Of a DNA stretch of 64,000 nt, positions 1 through 7,583 are shown in pieces. The DNA lies in assembly GCF_002005425.1 (NCBI RefSeq), contig NZ_CP019704.1:2872001-2936000 (forward strand). Reading direction: 5' to 3'. A model generated the notes under the pieces. That model was not told the origin of the DNA and ran no database searches. It was given only the letters and a program-made list of their open reading frames with translations. Origin of the DNA: Polaribacter sp. BM10 (GTDB lineage: Bacteria > Bacteroidota > Bacteroidia > Flavobacteriales > Flavobacteriaceae). The position numbers and the translations under genes were made by a program. Position 1 is the stretch's first letter; every line of letters begins with the position of its first letter.

Positions 1-1
1 T

Positions 2-118
2 ACAGATGCAATGTTTGAGTTGCCAAGTTCAGACGATAAAGAATTTAATGTTACAAAAGAGTACGCAGAAGCAAAACTGACAAATACAACATTAAAAAAG
101 TTAAGAGCAGCTTCTTAA
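2..118 (+). CDS. clpX: ClpX C-terminus (partial)
   Basis: The last 38 codons of a gene that starts before the window. The reading TDAMFELPSSDDKEF, then a VTKEYAEAKL segment and a Lys-rich end, matches the C-terminal small domain of ClpX, the AAA+ unfoldase of the ClpXP protease. None of the zinc-binding domain, Walker motifs or pore loops lies in the window, so the name rests on the tail alone. A strong terminator follows about 20 bp after the stop, so this is the end of its transcription unit. Confidence 0.7.
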   Translation, partial: TDAMFELPSSDDKEFNVTKEYAEAKLTNTTLKKLRAAS

Positions 119-137
119 AAAATATTGTTTTATACTA

Positions 138-179
138 AGATCTCACAAGTTATTTTAAACTTGTGAGATCTCTTTTTTT
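138..179 (+). terminator. Rho-independent terminator after clpX
   Basis: A perfect 14-bp inverted repeat (138-151 with 158-171, 6-nt loop) is followed by a T-run. It separates clpX from dnaG. Confidence 0.9.
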
Positions 180-197
180 ATAAGAATAACTTCTTAT

Positions 198-205
198 TAT
201 ATTTG
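198..205 (+). promoter_or_regulatory. dnaG promoter, -7 element
   Basis: TATATTTG fits the Bacteroidetes -7 consensus TAnnTTTG exactly and lies 22 bp before the dnaG ATG. No clear TTG is seen at the -33 position. Confidence 0.5.
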
Positions 206-227
206 TTACACTAATTAATTAAAAGAA

Positions 228-2231
228 ATGATTTCTAGAAGTACCATAGACCGCGTTTTTGAATCTGCAAGAGTAGAAGAGGTTATTGGTGAGTTTGTTC
301 AGCTAAAAAAATCAGGAAGTAATTTTAAAGGATTGAGTCCGTTTGTAGATGAAAAATCACCATCTTTTATGGTTTCTCCTGTAAAGCAAATTTGGAAAGA
401 TTTTTCTACCGGAAAAGGAGGAAATGCTATATCGTTTTTGATGGAACATGAGCATTACTCTTATCCAGAAGCTATTAAATGGCTCGCAAAAAAATACAAT
501 ATAGAAATTGAAGAAACTGAGCAAACATCAGAAGAAAAAGCTCAGATGAACGAAAGAGAAAGTATGTTTATGGTATCTACTTTTGCCAAAGATTACTTTC
601 ATGACATCATGTTAAATACTAATAAAGGGAAAGCTATTGGACTTTCTTATTTTAAAGAAAGAGGTTTTAGAGATGATACGATAAAAACTTTTGAACTTGG
701 TTATTGTTTAGACGAGTGGGATGGTTTTACAAAAGCAGCTTTAAAAAAAGGATATGATATTAAATATTTAGCTTCTACAGGTTTAACTATTGTTAAAGAA
801 ACAAAACAATTCGATAGATTTAAAGGGCGTGTTATGTTTCCTATACACTCTATGTCTGGTAGAATTTTAGGTTTTGGTGGTAGAATTTTAACTGCGGATA
901 AAAAAGCGGCTAAATATTTAAATTCACCAGAAAGCGATATTTATCACAAGAGTAAAATTTTATACGGCCTTTATCAAGCAAAAAAAGAAATTGCAAAGCA
1001 AGATAATTGTTACTTGGTAGAAGGTTATACAGATGTAATATCATTTCATCAATCTGGTGTAGAAAATGTAGTTGCATCTTCTGGTACAGCGTTAACGCCA
1101 GATCAAATAAGACTTGTAAATAGACTTACAAAAAATATTACCGTTCTTTTTGATGGTGATGCGGCAGGAATTAGAGCTTCTATAAGAGGTATAGATTTAA
1201 TTCTAGAACAAGGCATGAATGTAAAAGTTGTGCAGTTTCCAGATGGAGAAGATCCAGACAGTTTTGCAAAATCTCACTCAACATCAGAGTTAAAAGCCTA
1301 TTTAGAAGAATCGTCTAAAGATTTTATAGAGTTTAAAGTTTCTTTGCTGTTAAAAGAATCTAATAACGATCCTGTAAAAAAGGCGGGTGTAATTAGAGAT
1401 ATTGTAACAAGTATTTCTAAAATTCCAGATGGTATTCAACGCGAAGTTTATGTACAAGAATGTGCTCGAATTATGGATATTTCTGAGCGTGTACTTTTTA
1501 GTGAATTAGCGCAATTATTAAAAAAAGGAATTCAAGACAGAAATAAGATAAGTAGAAAACAAAATAATTCTCAACAAGATCCCAACGAACCACCAGCAGA
1601 ATATTTTGCAAATAAAGAAAAGGCTCCCATGGGCTTGGTTAAAGGTAAAACTGCTGCAGAAAAGATAGATCAACTTTCTATTTTAGAAAAAGAAATTATT
1701 AGAATCTTGCTTTTATTTGGAAATGAAGAAGCTGAATTCTTAGAAGAAATTGAGAATGAGGATGAAGAGGGTAGAATAACTGTAACACAAAGAAAATATA
1801 ATAATAATGTTTCTGCAGAAATATATTTACATCTACAAGAAGACGAAATAGAGTTTACAAATGTTATTTTTCAAGAAATTTATACAGAAGTTATTTATCA
1901 ATTAAATCAGTATGAAAAACTAGAAATAGATGCGTTAGTGAACCATAAAAACTCAGACATTTCTTCTACTGTTACATCTATTATTATGGATGAGGAAAAG
2001 CATCAATTAAGTGATTGGCAAGGTCAAAATATAGAAGTTAAAGGTGCTTTAGACATTTTACCAAAATTAGTAAATGATGCTGTTTTTAATTTAAGACGCG
2101 TTTTAATAGGAAAGAAAATAGAAGACTTAATAAAAGAAGGAAGTCAAGATACCGCTATAGATTTAGAGACGATAAAAAACTATACGGGTCTAAAAATAAG
2201 GTTGTTCGAAAAGTTAAATAGAGTTGTTTAA
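228..2231 (+). CDS. dnaG: DNA primase DnaG, zinc-ligand-less form
   Basis: Replicative primase, 667 residues, which makes RNA primers for DnaB-driven replication forks. The N-terminal CHC2-type region is recognisable (GLSPFVDEKSPSF, then FSTGKGGN). The TOPRIM catalytic core follows at about residues 260-345 with VEGYTDVI and the metal-binding DGDAAG. The C-terminal part, from about residue 430, is the divergent helicase-interaction region. The odd feature is that all four zinc ligands of the CHC2 finger are replaced: by alignment with the Escherichia coli spacing, Cys/His/Cys/Cys become Ser37, Val40, Asp58 and Thr61. The fold motifs around them are kept, so this is a clean loss of metal binding and not a broken gene. 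It has its own promoter and no close partner downstream. Confidence 0.95.
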   Translation: MISRSTIDRVFESARVEEVIGEFVQLKKSGSNFKGLSPFVDEKSPSFMVSPVKQIWKDFSTGKGGNAISFLMEHEHYSYPEAIKWLAKKYNIEIEETEQTSEEKAQMNERESMFMVSTFAKDYFHDIMLNTNKGKAIGLSYFKERGFRDDTIKTFELGYCLDEWDGFTKAALKKGYDIKYLASTGLTIVKETKQFDRFKGRVMFPIHSMSGRILGFGGRILTADKKAAKYLNSPESDIYHKSKILYGLYQAKKEIAKQDNCYLVEGYTDVISFHQSGVENVVASSGTALTPDQIRLVNRLTKNITVLFDGDAAGIRASIRGIDLILEQGMNVKVVQFPDGEDPDSFAKSHSTSELKAYLEESSKDFIEFKVSLLLKESNNDPVKKAGVIRDIVTSISKIPDGIQREVYVQECARIMDISERVLFSELAQLLKKGIQDRNKISRKQNNSQQDPNEPPAEYFANKEKAPMGLVKGKTAAEKIDQLSILEKEIIRILLLFGNEEAEFLEEIENEDEEGRITVTQRKYNNNVSAEIYLHLQEDEIEFTNVIFQEIYTEVIYQLNQYEKLEIDALVNHKNSDISSTVTSIIMDEEKHQLSDWQGQNIEVKGALDILPKLVNDAVFNLRRVLIGKKIEDLIKEGSQDTAIDLETIKNYTGLKIRLFEKLNRVV

Positions 2232-2330
2232 AGTTATTAAATTGTAAAATTGGGTGTTTTCCCCTACTAAGGTATTATTTTCAGAATAGAATTTTTGTAT
2301 ATTGCACGTGCTAAAGAAAAATAATTTATT

Positions 2331-2462
2331 ATGAAAAGAGTATTACAACTATTAAAAATTGTTCAACTTTTTATTCTTCTTCCATTCGAAATCTCTAAAG
2401 GTTCTAAAAGACGAGCGTATATGAGAATTAAAAAAATGATGATTGCGGCAAATCTGCTGTAA
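2331..2462 (+). CDS. Small basic hydrophobic peptide, 43 aa (putative)
   Basis: A short open frame that starts MKRVLQLLKIVQLFILLPFE and ends with a Lys/Arg-rich half. It has one potential membrane-associated hydrophobic stretch (residues 4-20) followed by a positively charged tail (KGSKRRAYMRIKK). It sits alone between dnaG and nadE, about 100 bp after the dnaG stop, and ends just before a hairpin terminator that suits it. A TATATTGC sequence about 35 bp upstream could be a -7 element. I do not recognise a family. It may be a real small membrane peptide or a chance frame. Confidence 0.4.
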   Translation: MKRVLQLLKIVQLFILLPFEISKGSKRRAYMRIKKMMIAANLL

Positions 2463-2480
2463 TTTTTACCCTAAAATGCA

Positions 2481-2517
2481 AAAAAAAATCCCGCAATTTA
2501 ATTACGGGATTTTTTTT
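2481..2517. terminator. Bidirectional terminator between small ORF and nadE
   Basis: The hairpin ATCCCG/CGGGAT with an AT-rich upper stem is flanked by A8 on the left and T8 on the right, so it can end transcription on both strands. Confidence 0.8.
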
Positions 2518-3304
2518 ATTTTAAATTTTCTGGAATTTCACAGACTGGTATTGGTACCATTTTGTGCTGATTAATTCTGTTTAGCCTTTCATATATTTTG
2601 AAAACCTCTTTTTGTCTTCCTGTAAAATCACTTTCATTTTTTTGAAGATCTTGCATCTTCATAGCCCATTCTAATTCGTCATAAGAAGCCCCAATTTGAT
2701 CTTCATCGGTTCTACTATCTCCAAACAAGCCATCTGTAGGTTGCGCTTTTTGAATCGATTCTGGTACATTTAGATAAGCTGCTAATTCATAGACTTCAGA
2801 TTTCATTAAATCTGCAATAGGACTTAAATCTACGCCTCCATCACCATATTTAGTATAGAAACCAACACCAAAATCTTCAACCTTATTTCCTGTTCCGGCA
2901 ACTAAATAACTGTGTAAACCTGCAAAATAATATAAAGTAGTCATTCGCAACCTTGCTCTGGTATTTGCTAAAGTTAAATCTAGTTTAGCAGAACTCTCTG
3001 TGTTTGGTACAACTTTTTTAAAATCTTCAAAAGTAGATGTTAAATTCACTCTAACTTCAGAAACATTAGAAAATTTTTCTTTTAATTGTTTAATATGTTC
3101 TTCGGCTCTAGAAACCTGACTTGCTGCTTGGTGTATTGGCATTTCTACGCATAAAGTTGGTAAGCCGGTTTTGGCACAAAGTGTAGATGTTAAAGCAGAA
3201 TCAATTCCACCAGAAACACCAACAACAAAACCTTTTACACCAGCTTTTTCAGCATAACTTTTTAACCAAGAAATAATGTGAATTGCTACTTTTTCTGTAT
3301 TCAT
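2516..3304 (-). CDS. nadE: NAD synthetase (ammonia-dependent)
   Basis: Catalyses the last step of NAD synthesis, amidating nicotinic acid adenine dinucleotide with ATP. The PP-loop motif SGGIDSA lies near residue 31 from the chosen start. VAGTGNKVEDFGVGFYTKYGD and DLSPIADLMKSEVYELA are typical of the family. No glutaminase domain is attached, so it should use free ammonia. I chose the Met at 3304 (MNTEKVAIHI) over one 18 codons upstream. The upstream extension is atypical, and a likely promoter (AACTTTG around 3350-3360 on this strand) would place the transcript start inside it. The gene is divergent from gldB across about 60 bp. Confidence 0.93.
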   Translation of the reverse strand: MNTEKVAIHIISWLKSYAEKAGVKGFVVGVSGGIDSALTSTLCAKTGLPTLCVEMPIHQAASQVSRAEEHIKQLKEKFSNVSEVRVNLTSTFEDFKKVVPNTESSAKLDLTLANTRARLRMTTLYYFAGLHSYLVAGTGNKVEDFGVGFYTKYGDGGVDLSPIADLMKSEVYELAAYLNVPESIQKAQPTDGLFGDSRTDEDQIGASYDELEWAMKMQDLQKNESDFTGRQKEVFKIYERLNRINQHKMVPIPVCEIPENLK

Positions 3305-3363
3305 TAGATAAACTATTTTAGTATTTTTAACGTTTATAATTCTATTAGCAATATACAAAGTTT

Positions 3364-4326
3364 ATGAGATTTTTTCTAGTGATTTTAGCGGTTTTATTTA
3401 GTTTATATTCATGTAACACTAGTAATAGTATAAATAAAATAGATGTTTCTAATACTACTGTTAATTTTGATATGAAGCGTTTTGATGTAGATTTTTACAC
3501 ATCAAAAAAGGCAAACCTAAAAGAATTAAAAGAAACTTATCCTTATTTTTTTCCAAAAGAAATTTCAGATAGTCTTTCAATTTCAAAAATGAAAAATAAA
3601 GAAGAGTTAGAACTTTTTAATGAAACTCAACTTATTTATAAAGATATTAATCCGCTTAAAAGTCAACTAACCTCTTTGTTTAAGCATGTAAAATACTACA
3701 ATCCAAAATTTGAAGCGCCAAATGTTATTACGATGTTAACTAACATAGATTATGATAGTCGAGTAATTTATGCAGATAGTTTACTTATTATTTCTTTAGA
3801 TGTTTATCTAGGCAAAAATCACAGGTTTTATAATGATTATCCAACTTATATTAAAGCAAATAACACCAAAAATCATATTATTGTAGATGTGGCTAACGAG
3901 ATAATCAAAAGGCAAGTTCTACCTTCTAGAGAAAGAAGTTTTATTGCTAAAATGATTAATGAAGGAAAAAAAATGTACTTGTTAGATTTTTATTTACCAA
4001 ATGTTTCTGATATCGAAAAAATAGGATATCAAGAAGATAAATTTATGTGGATTAAAGAAAATGAAGAGCAAATTTGGGCCTATTTTATAGAAAAGAAACT
4101 ACTTTTTAGTACCGATACAAAATTGAATAAGCGTTTTTTAGAGGTAGCACCTTTTTCTAAGTTTTATATGGGGCAAGATAATTTATCTCCTGGTAGAGCT
4201 GGTGTTTGGTTAGGTTGGCAAATTGTTCGTTCTTATATGCAACAGAATGATGTATCTTTGCAAGAACTTTTAGAAATTAACGAATTAGATTTATATAAAA
4301 AATCTAAATATAAGCCTAGAAAATAA
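3364..4326 (+). CDS. gldB: Gliding motility lipoprotein GldB
   Basis: A 320-residue lipoprotein with a signal peptide ending in a lipobox (LYSC, lipidated Cys17). The body matches GldB: an early DVDFYTSKK segment, INPLKSQLTSLFKHVKYYNP, and a C-terminal NLSPGRAGVWLGWQIVRSYM block. In Flavobacterium johnsoniae GldB is needed for gliding motility and works with the T9SS/gliding machinery of the envelope. The stop shares a base with the start of gldC (ATAATG), so the two are translationally coupled. The neighbouring nadE is divergent. Confidence 0.9.
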   Translation: MRFFLVILAVLFSLYSCNTSNSINKIDVSNTTVNFDMKRFDVDFYTSKKANLKELKETYPYFFPKEISDSLSISKMKNKEELELFNETQLIYKDINPLKSQLTSLFKHVKYYNPKFEAPNVITMLTNIDYDSRVIYADSLLIISLDVYLGKNHRFYNDYPTYIKANNTKNHIIVDVANEIIKRQVLPSRERSFIAKMINEGKKMYLLDFYLPNVSDIEKIGYQEDKFMWIKENEEQIWAYFIEKKLLFSTDTKLNKRFLEVAPFSKFYMGQDNLSPGRAGVWLGWQIVRSYMQQNDVSLQELLEINELDLYKKSKYKPRK

Positions 4327-4661
4327 TGTCAGTAAAACATAACTCAGAAATTAAATTTAACGTTGGTTTAGACGAAAATAAAGTGCCAGAAGAAATTTCT
4401 TGGACTGCCAAAGATGGTGGCATAGAAAATGAAACTTCTAAATCGATTATGATATCTGTTTGGGATCATAAAAAGAAAGATACATTACGTATGGATTTAT
4501 GGACAAAAGATATGCCTGTTGATGAAATGAAACAATTTTATCATCAAACTTTAGTATCAATGGCAGATACTTTTGAACGTGCCACAGACGATCAAAAAAT
4601 GAGTGCTACAATGAGAGATTTTTGTGAGTATTTTGCAGAAAAATTAGAGCTTAAAAAGTAG
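4326..4661 (+). CDS. gldC: Gliding motility protein GldC
   Basis: A 111-residue soluble protein with no signal peptide, matching the size and sequence pattern of GldC (an EIKFNVGLDENKVPEEI start, then WTAKDGG and LRMDLWTKDMPVDEMKQFY). In F. johnsoniae gldC lies directly after gldB and its loss impairs gliding. The 1-bp overlap with gldB and the terminator 30 bp downstream define a two-gene unit. Confidence 0.9.
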   Translation: MSVKHNSEIKFNVGLDENKVPEEISWTAKDGGIENETSKSIMISVWDHKKKDTLRMDLWTKDMPVDEMKQFYHQTLVSMADTFERATDDQKMSATMRDFCEYFAEKLELKK

Positions 4662-4693
4662 TAACCTTATAAAAGTATTTTGATTAAAAAAAA

Positions 4694-4721
4694 GGATGTA
4701 TTTATTTACATCCTTTTTTTT
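4694..4721 (+). terminator. Terminator of gldBC
   Basis: The 7-bp stem GGATGTA/TACATCC with a 6-nt loop is followed by eight T. Confidence 0.85.
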
Positions 4722-4732
4722 GTGGAGTTTCC

Positions 4733-4772
4733 TCAAAAAAAAGAGAGCATATATTAAAATATATGCTCTCTT
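4733..4772 (-). terminator. Terminator of the OmpA-family gene
   Basis: A perfect 14-bp inverted repeat (4741-4754 with 4759-4772). The A-run at 4735-4742 becomes the U-tract on the minus strand. It is separate from the gldC terminator only 12 bp away. Confidence 0.85.
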
Positions 4773-4793
4773 TATAATTTTTATGGTTTTAGA

Positions 4794-6278
4794 TTACTCT
4801 AAAGAACCAGAAGGTTTAATCTCTACTCTTCTGTTTAGTTGTCTACCACCAGCGTTTTCGTTAGAGAATTTAGGTCTAGATTCTCCAAATCCTTTTGCGC
4901 TAAGGTTATCACTACTAATACCTTCTTTAATCATGTATTTTCTAACTGCATTTGCTCTTCTTTGAGATAAGTACAAGTTATATCTATCACTGTTTCTGTC
5001 ATCTGTATGTCCTTCAATAAGGAACTTAACATTTGGCACTTGCTTCATTAATTTAACAATCTTATCAATAGTACTAAAAGATATAGTTTTAATTCTATCA
5101 CTGTTAGTATCAAAGTATATACTAGTTGCTAATAATGCAATTTGATTGTTAATGTTAGACGCATTGTTAGTATTTTGTTCTGGTTTAGGACAACCTCTGT
5201 TCTCTACAGTTCCTGGAGTTGCAGGACAAAGATCTTTACCATCCATAATACCGTCGCCATCAGAATCTACATTTAATGGGCAACCTTCGTTAGATTCAGG
5301 ACCATATTCTAAAGGACATTTGTCTTTGTGGTCTGGTAAACCATCTTTATCAGAATCTACAGCTTTACCATTACCATAAACCATTACACCTGCAGGCGTA
5401 TTTGGTTCTATGTCTAATTCATCCATTACACCATCCTTGTCGGTATCAACAATTTGAAATTTACCTCTATTGTCTCCGTTTTCGTCACCCCAAATGGTAA
5501 ATACTTTCTTTTTTCCTAATTTAAAAGATACACCTATACTAGAAACAAAAAATGTTTCCCAATCTTGTTTATTAGATATTGCAGCATCTAAATGATCTTC
5601 GTAGTTAAAGTACATACCTGTTCTAAACTCTAAATCAAGTTTTTTATTCAATCTTCTTTTAAGACCAAATTGTGCAGATAAATAAATAGAACTTGCTGCA
5701 TTTTGGCTATTTCTTGATGGATTAAATCCAAAATCTACAATTTCTACATTTCTACCATCAGAAAATCTTTCATATAATGTAGAGTTGTATTGATGATAAC
5801 CAACACCAAAATAACCAGCAGCGTGCCATTTTGAAGCTGCTGTTTGATATAAGTTTGTAAAACTAAAAATTAAATTTAGTTCTGCACCATAAGCTGCACC
5901 TTCAAAGTTTAAGTTATCTTGATTTACTACTTTGTTTTCAGAATAAAGTACAAAGTAATTAGATTCATTAGAAAAATATTGAGCTCCACCAGAAATTTTA
6001 TTGTAAGAAACTTTAAATTCTAAACCTAAAAGTGGGTTAAACATTTTATTTACATAAGCATAACCACCAAAGTTAAAGTAATTGGTATCATCTCCTGTAC
6101 CAATAGAACGCAAATCTCCGTGCATAATAAAGTTACTAAAACCACCACCAACAGCCCAACTGTTAGAGTTTTCTAAATCTATTCTATTTCCGTAAGTAAT
6201 TTCGTCTGTAGTAAATTGACTAAATATTGCAGTGCTTGATAAACAAGTTAAAATTGCAATTAAAAAAATTCTCCTCAT
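4794..6278 (-). CDS. OmpA-family outer membrane protein with TSP3 repeats
   Basis: A 494-residue envelope protein. It has a signal peptide (MRRIFLIAILTCLSSTAIFS) and an N-terminal region of about 250 residues rich in aromatic beta-strands, suggesting an outer-membrane barrel. A calcium-binding thrombospondin type 3 segment follows at about residues 277-365 (DTDKDGVMDELD, DSDKDGLPDHKDKCP, DSDGDGIMDGKDLCP). The C-terminal OmpA domain binds peptidoglycan (IYFDTNSDRIK, LIEGHTDDRNSDRYNLYLSQRRA, LNRRVEI). The architecture suits a protein that anchors the outer membrane to the cell wall. It has its own promoter and terminator, so it is probably monocistronic. Confidence 0.9.
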   Translation of the reverse strand: MRRIFLIAILTCLSSTAIFSQFTTDEITYGNRIDLENSNSWAVGGGFSNFIMHGDLRSIGTGDDTNYFNFGGYAYVNKMFNPLLGLEFKVSYNKISGGAQYFSNESNYFVLYSENKVVNQDNLNFEGAAYGAELNLIFSFTNLYQTAASKWHAAGYFGVGYHQYNSTLYERFSDGRNVEIVDFGFNPSRNSQNAASSIYLSAQFGLKRRLNKKLDLEFRTGMYFNYEDHLDAAISNKQDWETFFVSSIGVSFKLGKKKVFTIWGDENGDNRGKFQIVDTDKDGVMDELDIEPNTPAGVMVYGNGKAVDSDKDGLPDHKDKCPLEYGPESNEGCPLNVDSDGDGIMDGKDLCPATPGTVENRGCPKPEQNTNNASNINNQIALLATSIYFDTNSDRIKTISFSTIDKIVKLMKQVPNVKFLIEGHTDDRNSDRYNLYLSQRRANAVRKYMIKEGISSDNLSAKGFGESRPKFSNENAGGRQLNRRVEIKPSGSLE

Positions 6279-6330
6279 TGTGGGTATAGTATATAATATT
6301 TAACAAATTTGGGGGGAATTAATATCGGTG

Positions 6331-6338
6331 CAAAAGTA
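6331..6338 (-). promoter_or_regulatory. Promoter -7 element of the OmpA-family gene
   Basis: TACTTTTG on the minus strand fits TAnnTTTG. It lies about 50 bp before the start and next to a C-run in the presumed 5' leader. Confidence 0.4.
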
Positions 6339-6349
6339 TAATATTTTTT

Positions 6350-7474
6350 TTAATTATACTTTATTTTATTTATGATAAAATTGTAATCTTTTTTGTTGTT
6401 AACAAAGTCTATTTCAGACACATCTATAATTAATAAGTTCAGGTTTTCTTGCGTTGATATAAAGCTTTTATAACCGTCGTGTATTTTTTTTAGATATTCA
6501 GATTCAATATTTTGCTCGTATGTTCTTCCCCTTTTTTTAATATTCTCTAAAAGTCGCTCTGTATTTTGATATAAGTACACATAAAGATCTGGTTTAGTAA
6601 TTTCTTTATATATTAAATTAAACATTTTTCGATACAATAAGTACTCATCATTAGATAAAGTAACTTGCGCGAATATTAAAGATTTAAAAATATAATAATC
6701 TGAAACAATGAAGTTCTTAAATAAGTCGAATTGTGCTAAATCATCGCTAAGTTGTTGATATCGGTCGGCCAAAAAACTCATTTCTAAAGGGAAAGCGTAT
6801 CTATCTTTATCTTCATAAAATTTAGGTAAAAACGGGTTGTCTGCAAATCTCTCTAATACTAATTTTGCATTAAATTCATCAGACATCATTTTAGCTAAAG
6901 AAGTTTTACCAGCACCAATATTACCTTCTATAGCAATGTAATTGTATTTCTCTGTAATTGGTATTGGTCTTACCAATTGTTCGCTTATTTTTTCTATTTC
7001 AGATTGATCGGTGCAACCTTGTAAGCATACATTGATTTGTTTTTTTTCTATTGGATGAATTACATTAGATGCTATTTCTTCTAAAGGAACCATTACAAAT
7101 TTTCTTTGTAACATTTTAGAGTGTGGTACAATTAGATTTTTAGAAAATATAATTTCGTCTTCAAATAATAAAACATCAATATCGATATTTCGATTTTCGT
7201 AATTTTCTGAAGATGTACGTTCTCGACCAAGCTCTTGTTCAATTGATAGGACATCTTTTAGTAAAGTGTCTGGTGGTAAATATGTTGAGACTTTAATACA
7301 TACATTGTAAAAGTTGTTACCTTCAAAACCCCAAGAAGCAGTTTTATAAATTGATGATATTTTTTGAATTGCGCCAATTTTGTCTCCAATTAAGTTGATG
7401 GCTTTTTGGAGGTTTTCTAGCTTATTTCCTTGGTTTGTACCTAAAGATAAATATGTAATACGTTGAATTTTCAT
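6350..7474 (-). CDS. folK: HPPK (FolK) - deoxynucleoside kinase fusion
   Basis: A 374-residue fusion. Residues 1 to about 150 are 2-amino-4-hydroxy-6-hydroxymethyldihydropteridine pyrophosphokinase (TYLSLGTNQGNKLENL, SIYKTASWGFEGNNFYN, ENRNIDIDVLLF), a folate-synthesis enzyme. Residues of about 178-374 form a deoxynucleoside kinase with the P-loop EGNIGAGKT (184-191), an LERFADNPFLPKFY segment, and a C-terminal lid with RGRTYEQNIESEYLKKIHDGY. The two activities belong to folate and to nucleotide salvage, linked only through thymidylate metabolism. The frame is uninterrupted and both active sites look intact, so this is a real fusion. I know such fusions from other Bacteroidetes. A hairpin separates it from pnp upstream. 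Confidence 0.92.
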   Translation of the reverse strand: MKIQRITYLSLGTNQGNKLENLQKAINLIGDKIGAIQKISSIYKTASWGFEGNNFYNVCIKVSTYLPPDTLLKDVLSIEQELGRERTSSENYENRNIDIDVLLFEDEIIFSKNLIVPHSKMLQRKFVMVPLEEIASNVIHPIEKKQINVCLQGCTDQSEIEKISEQLVRPIPITEKYNYIAIEGNIGAGKTSLAKMMSDEFNAKLVLERFADNPFLPKFYEDKDRYAFPLEMSFLADRYQQLSDDLAQFDLFKNFIVSDYYIFKSLIFAQVTLSNDEYLLYRKMFNLIYKEITKPDLYVYLYQNTERLLENIKKRGRTYEQNIESEYLKKIHDGYKSFISTQENLNLLIIDVSEIDFVNNKKDYNFIINKIKYN

Positions 7475-7527
7475 ATAGAGAGTACAAAGAAAATAAAAGC
7501 ATTTAGATTATTACGTTTTAAACAAAA

Positions 7528-7556
7528 AAAATCGCCAAAATAATTTTGGCGATTTT
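7528..7556. terminator. Terminator of pnp
   Basis: The stem ATCGCCAAAA/TTTTGGCGAT with a 3-nt loop is flanked by A and T runs. It lies after the pnp stop on the minus strand. Confidence 0.85.
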
Positions 7557-7583
7557 TAGTATTTAGATAAAAAAGTTTAAAAA

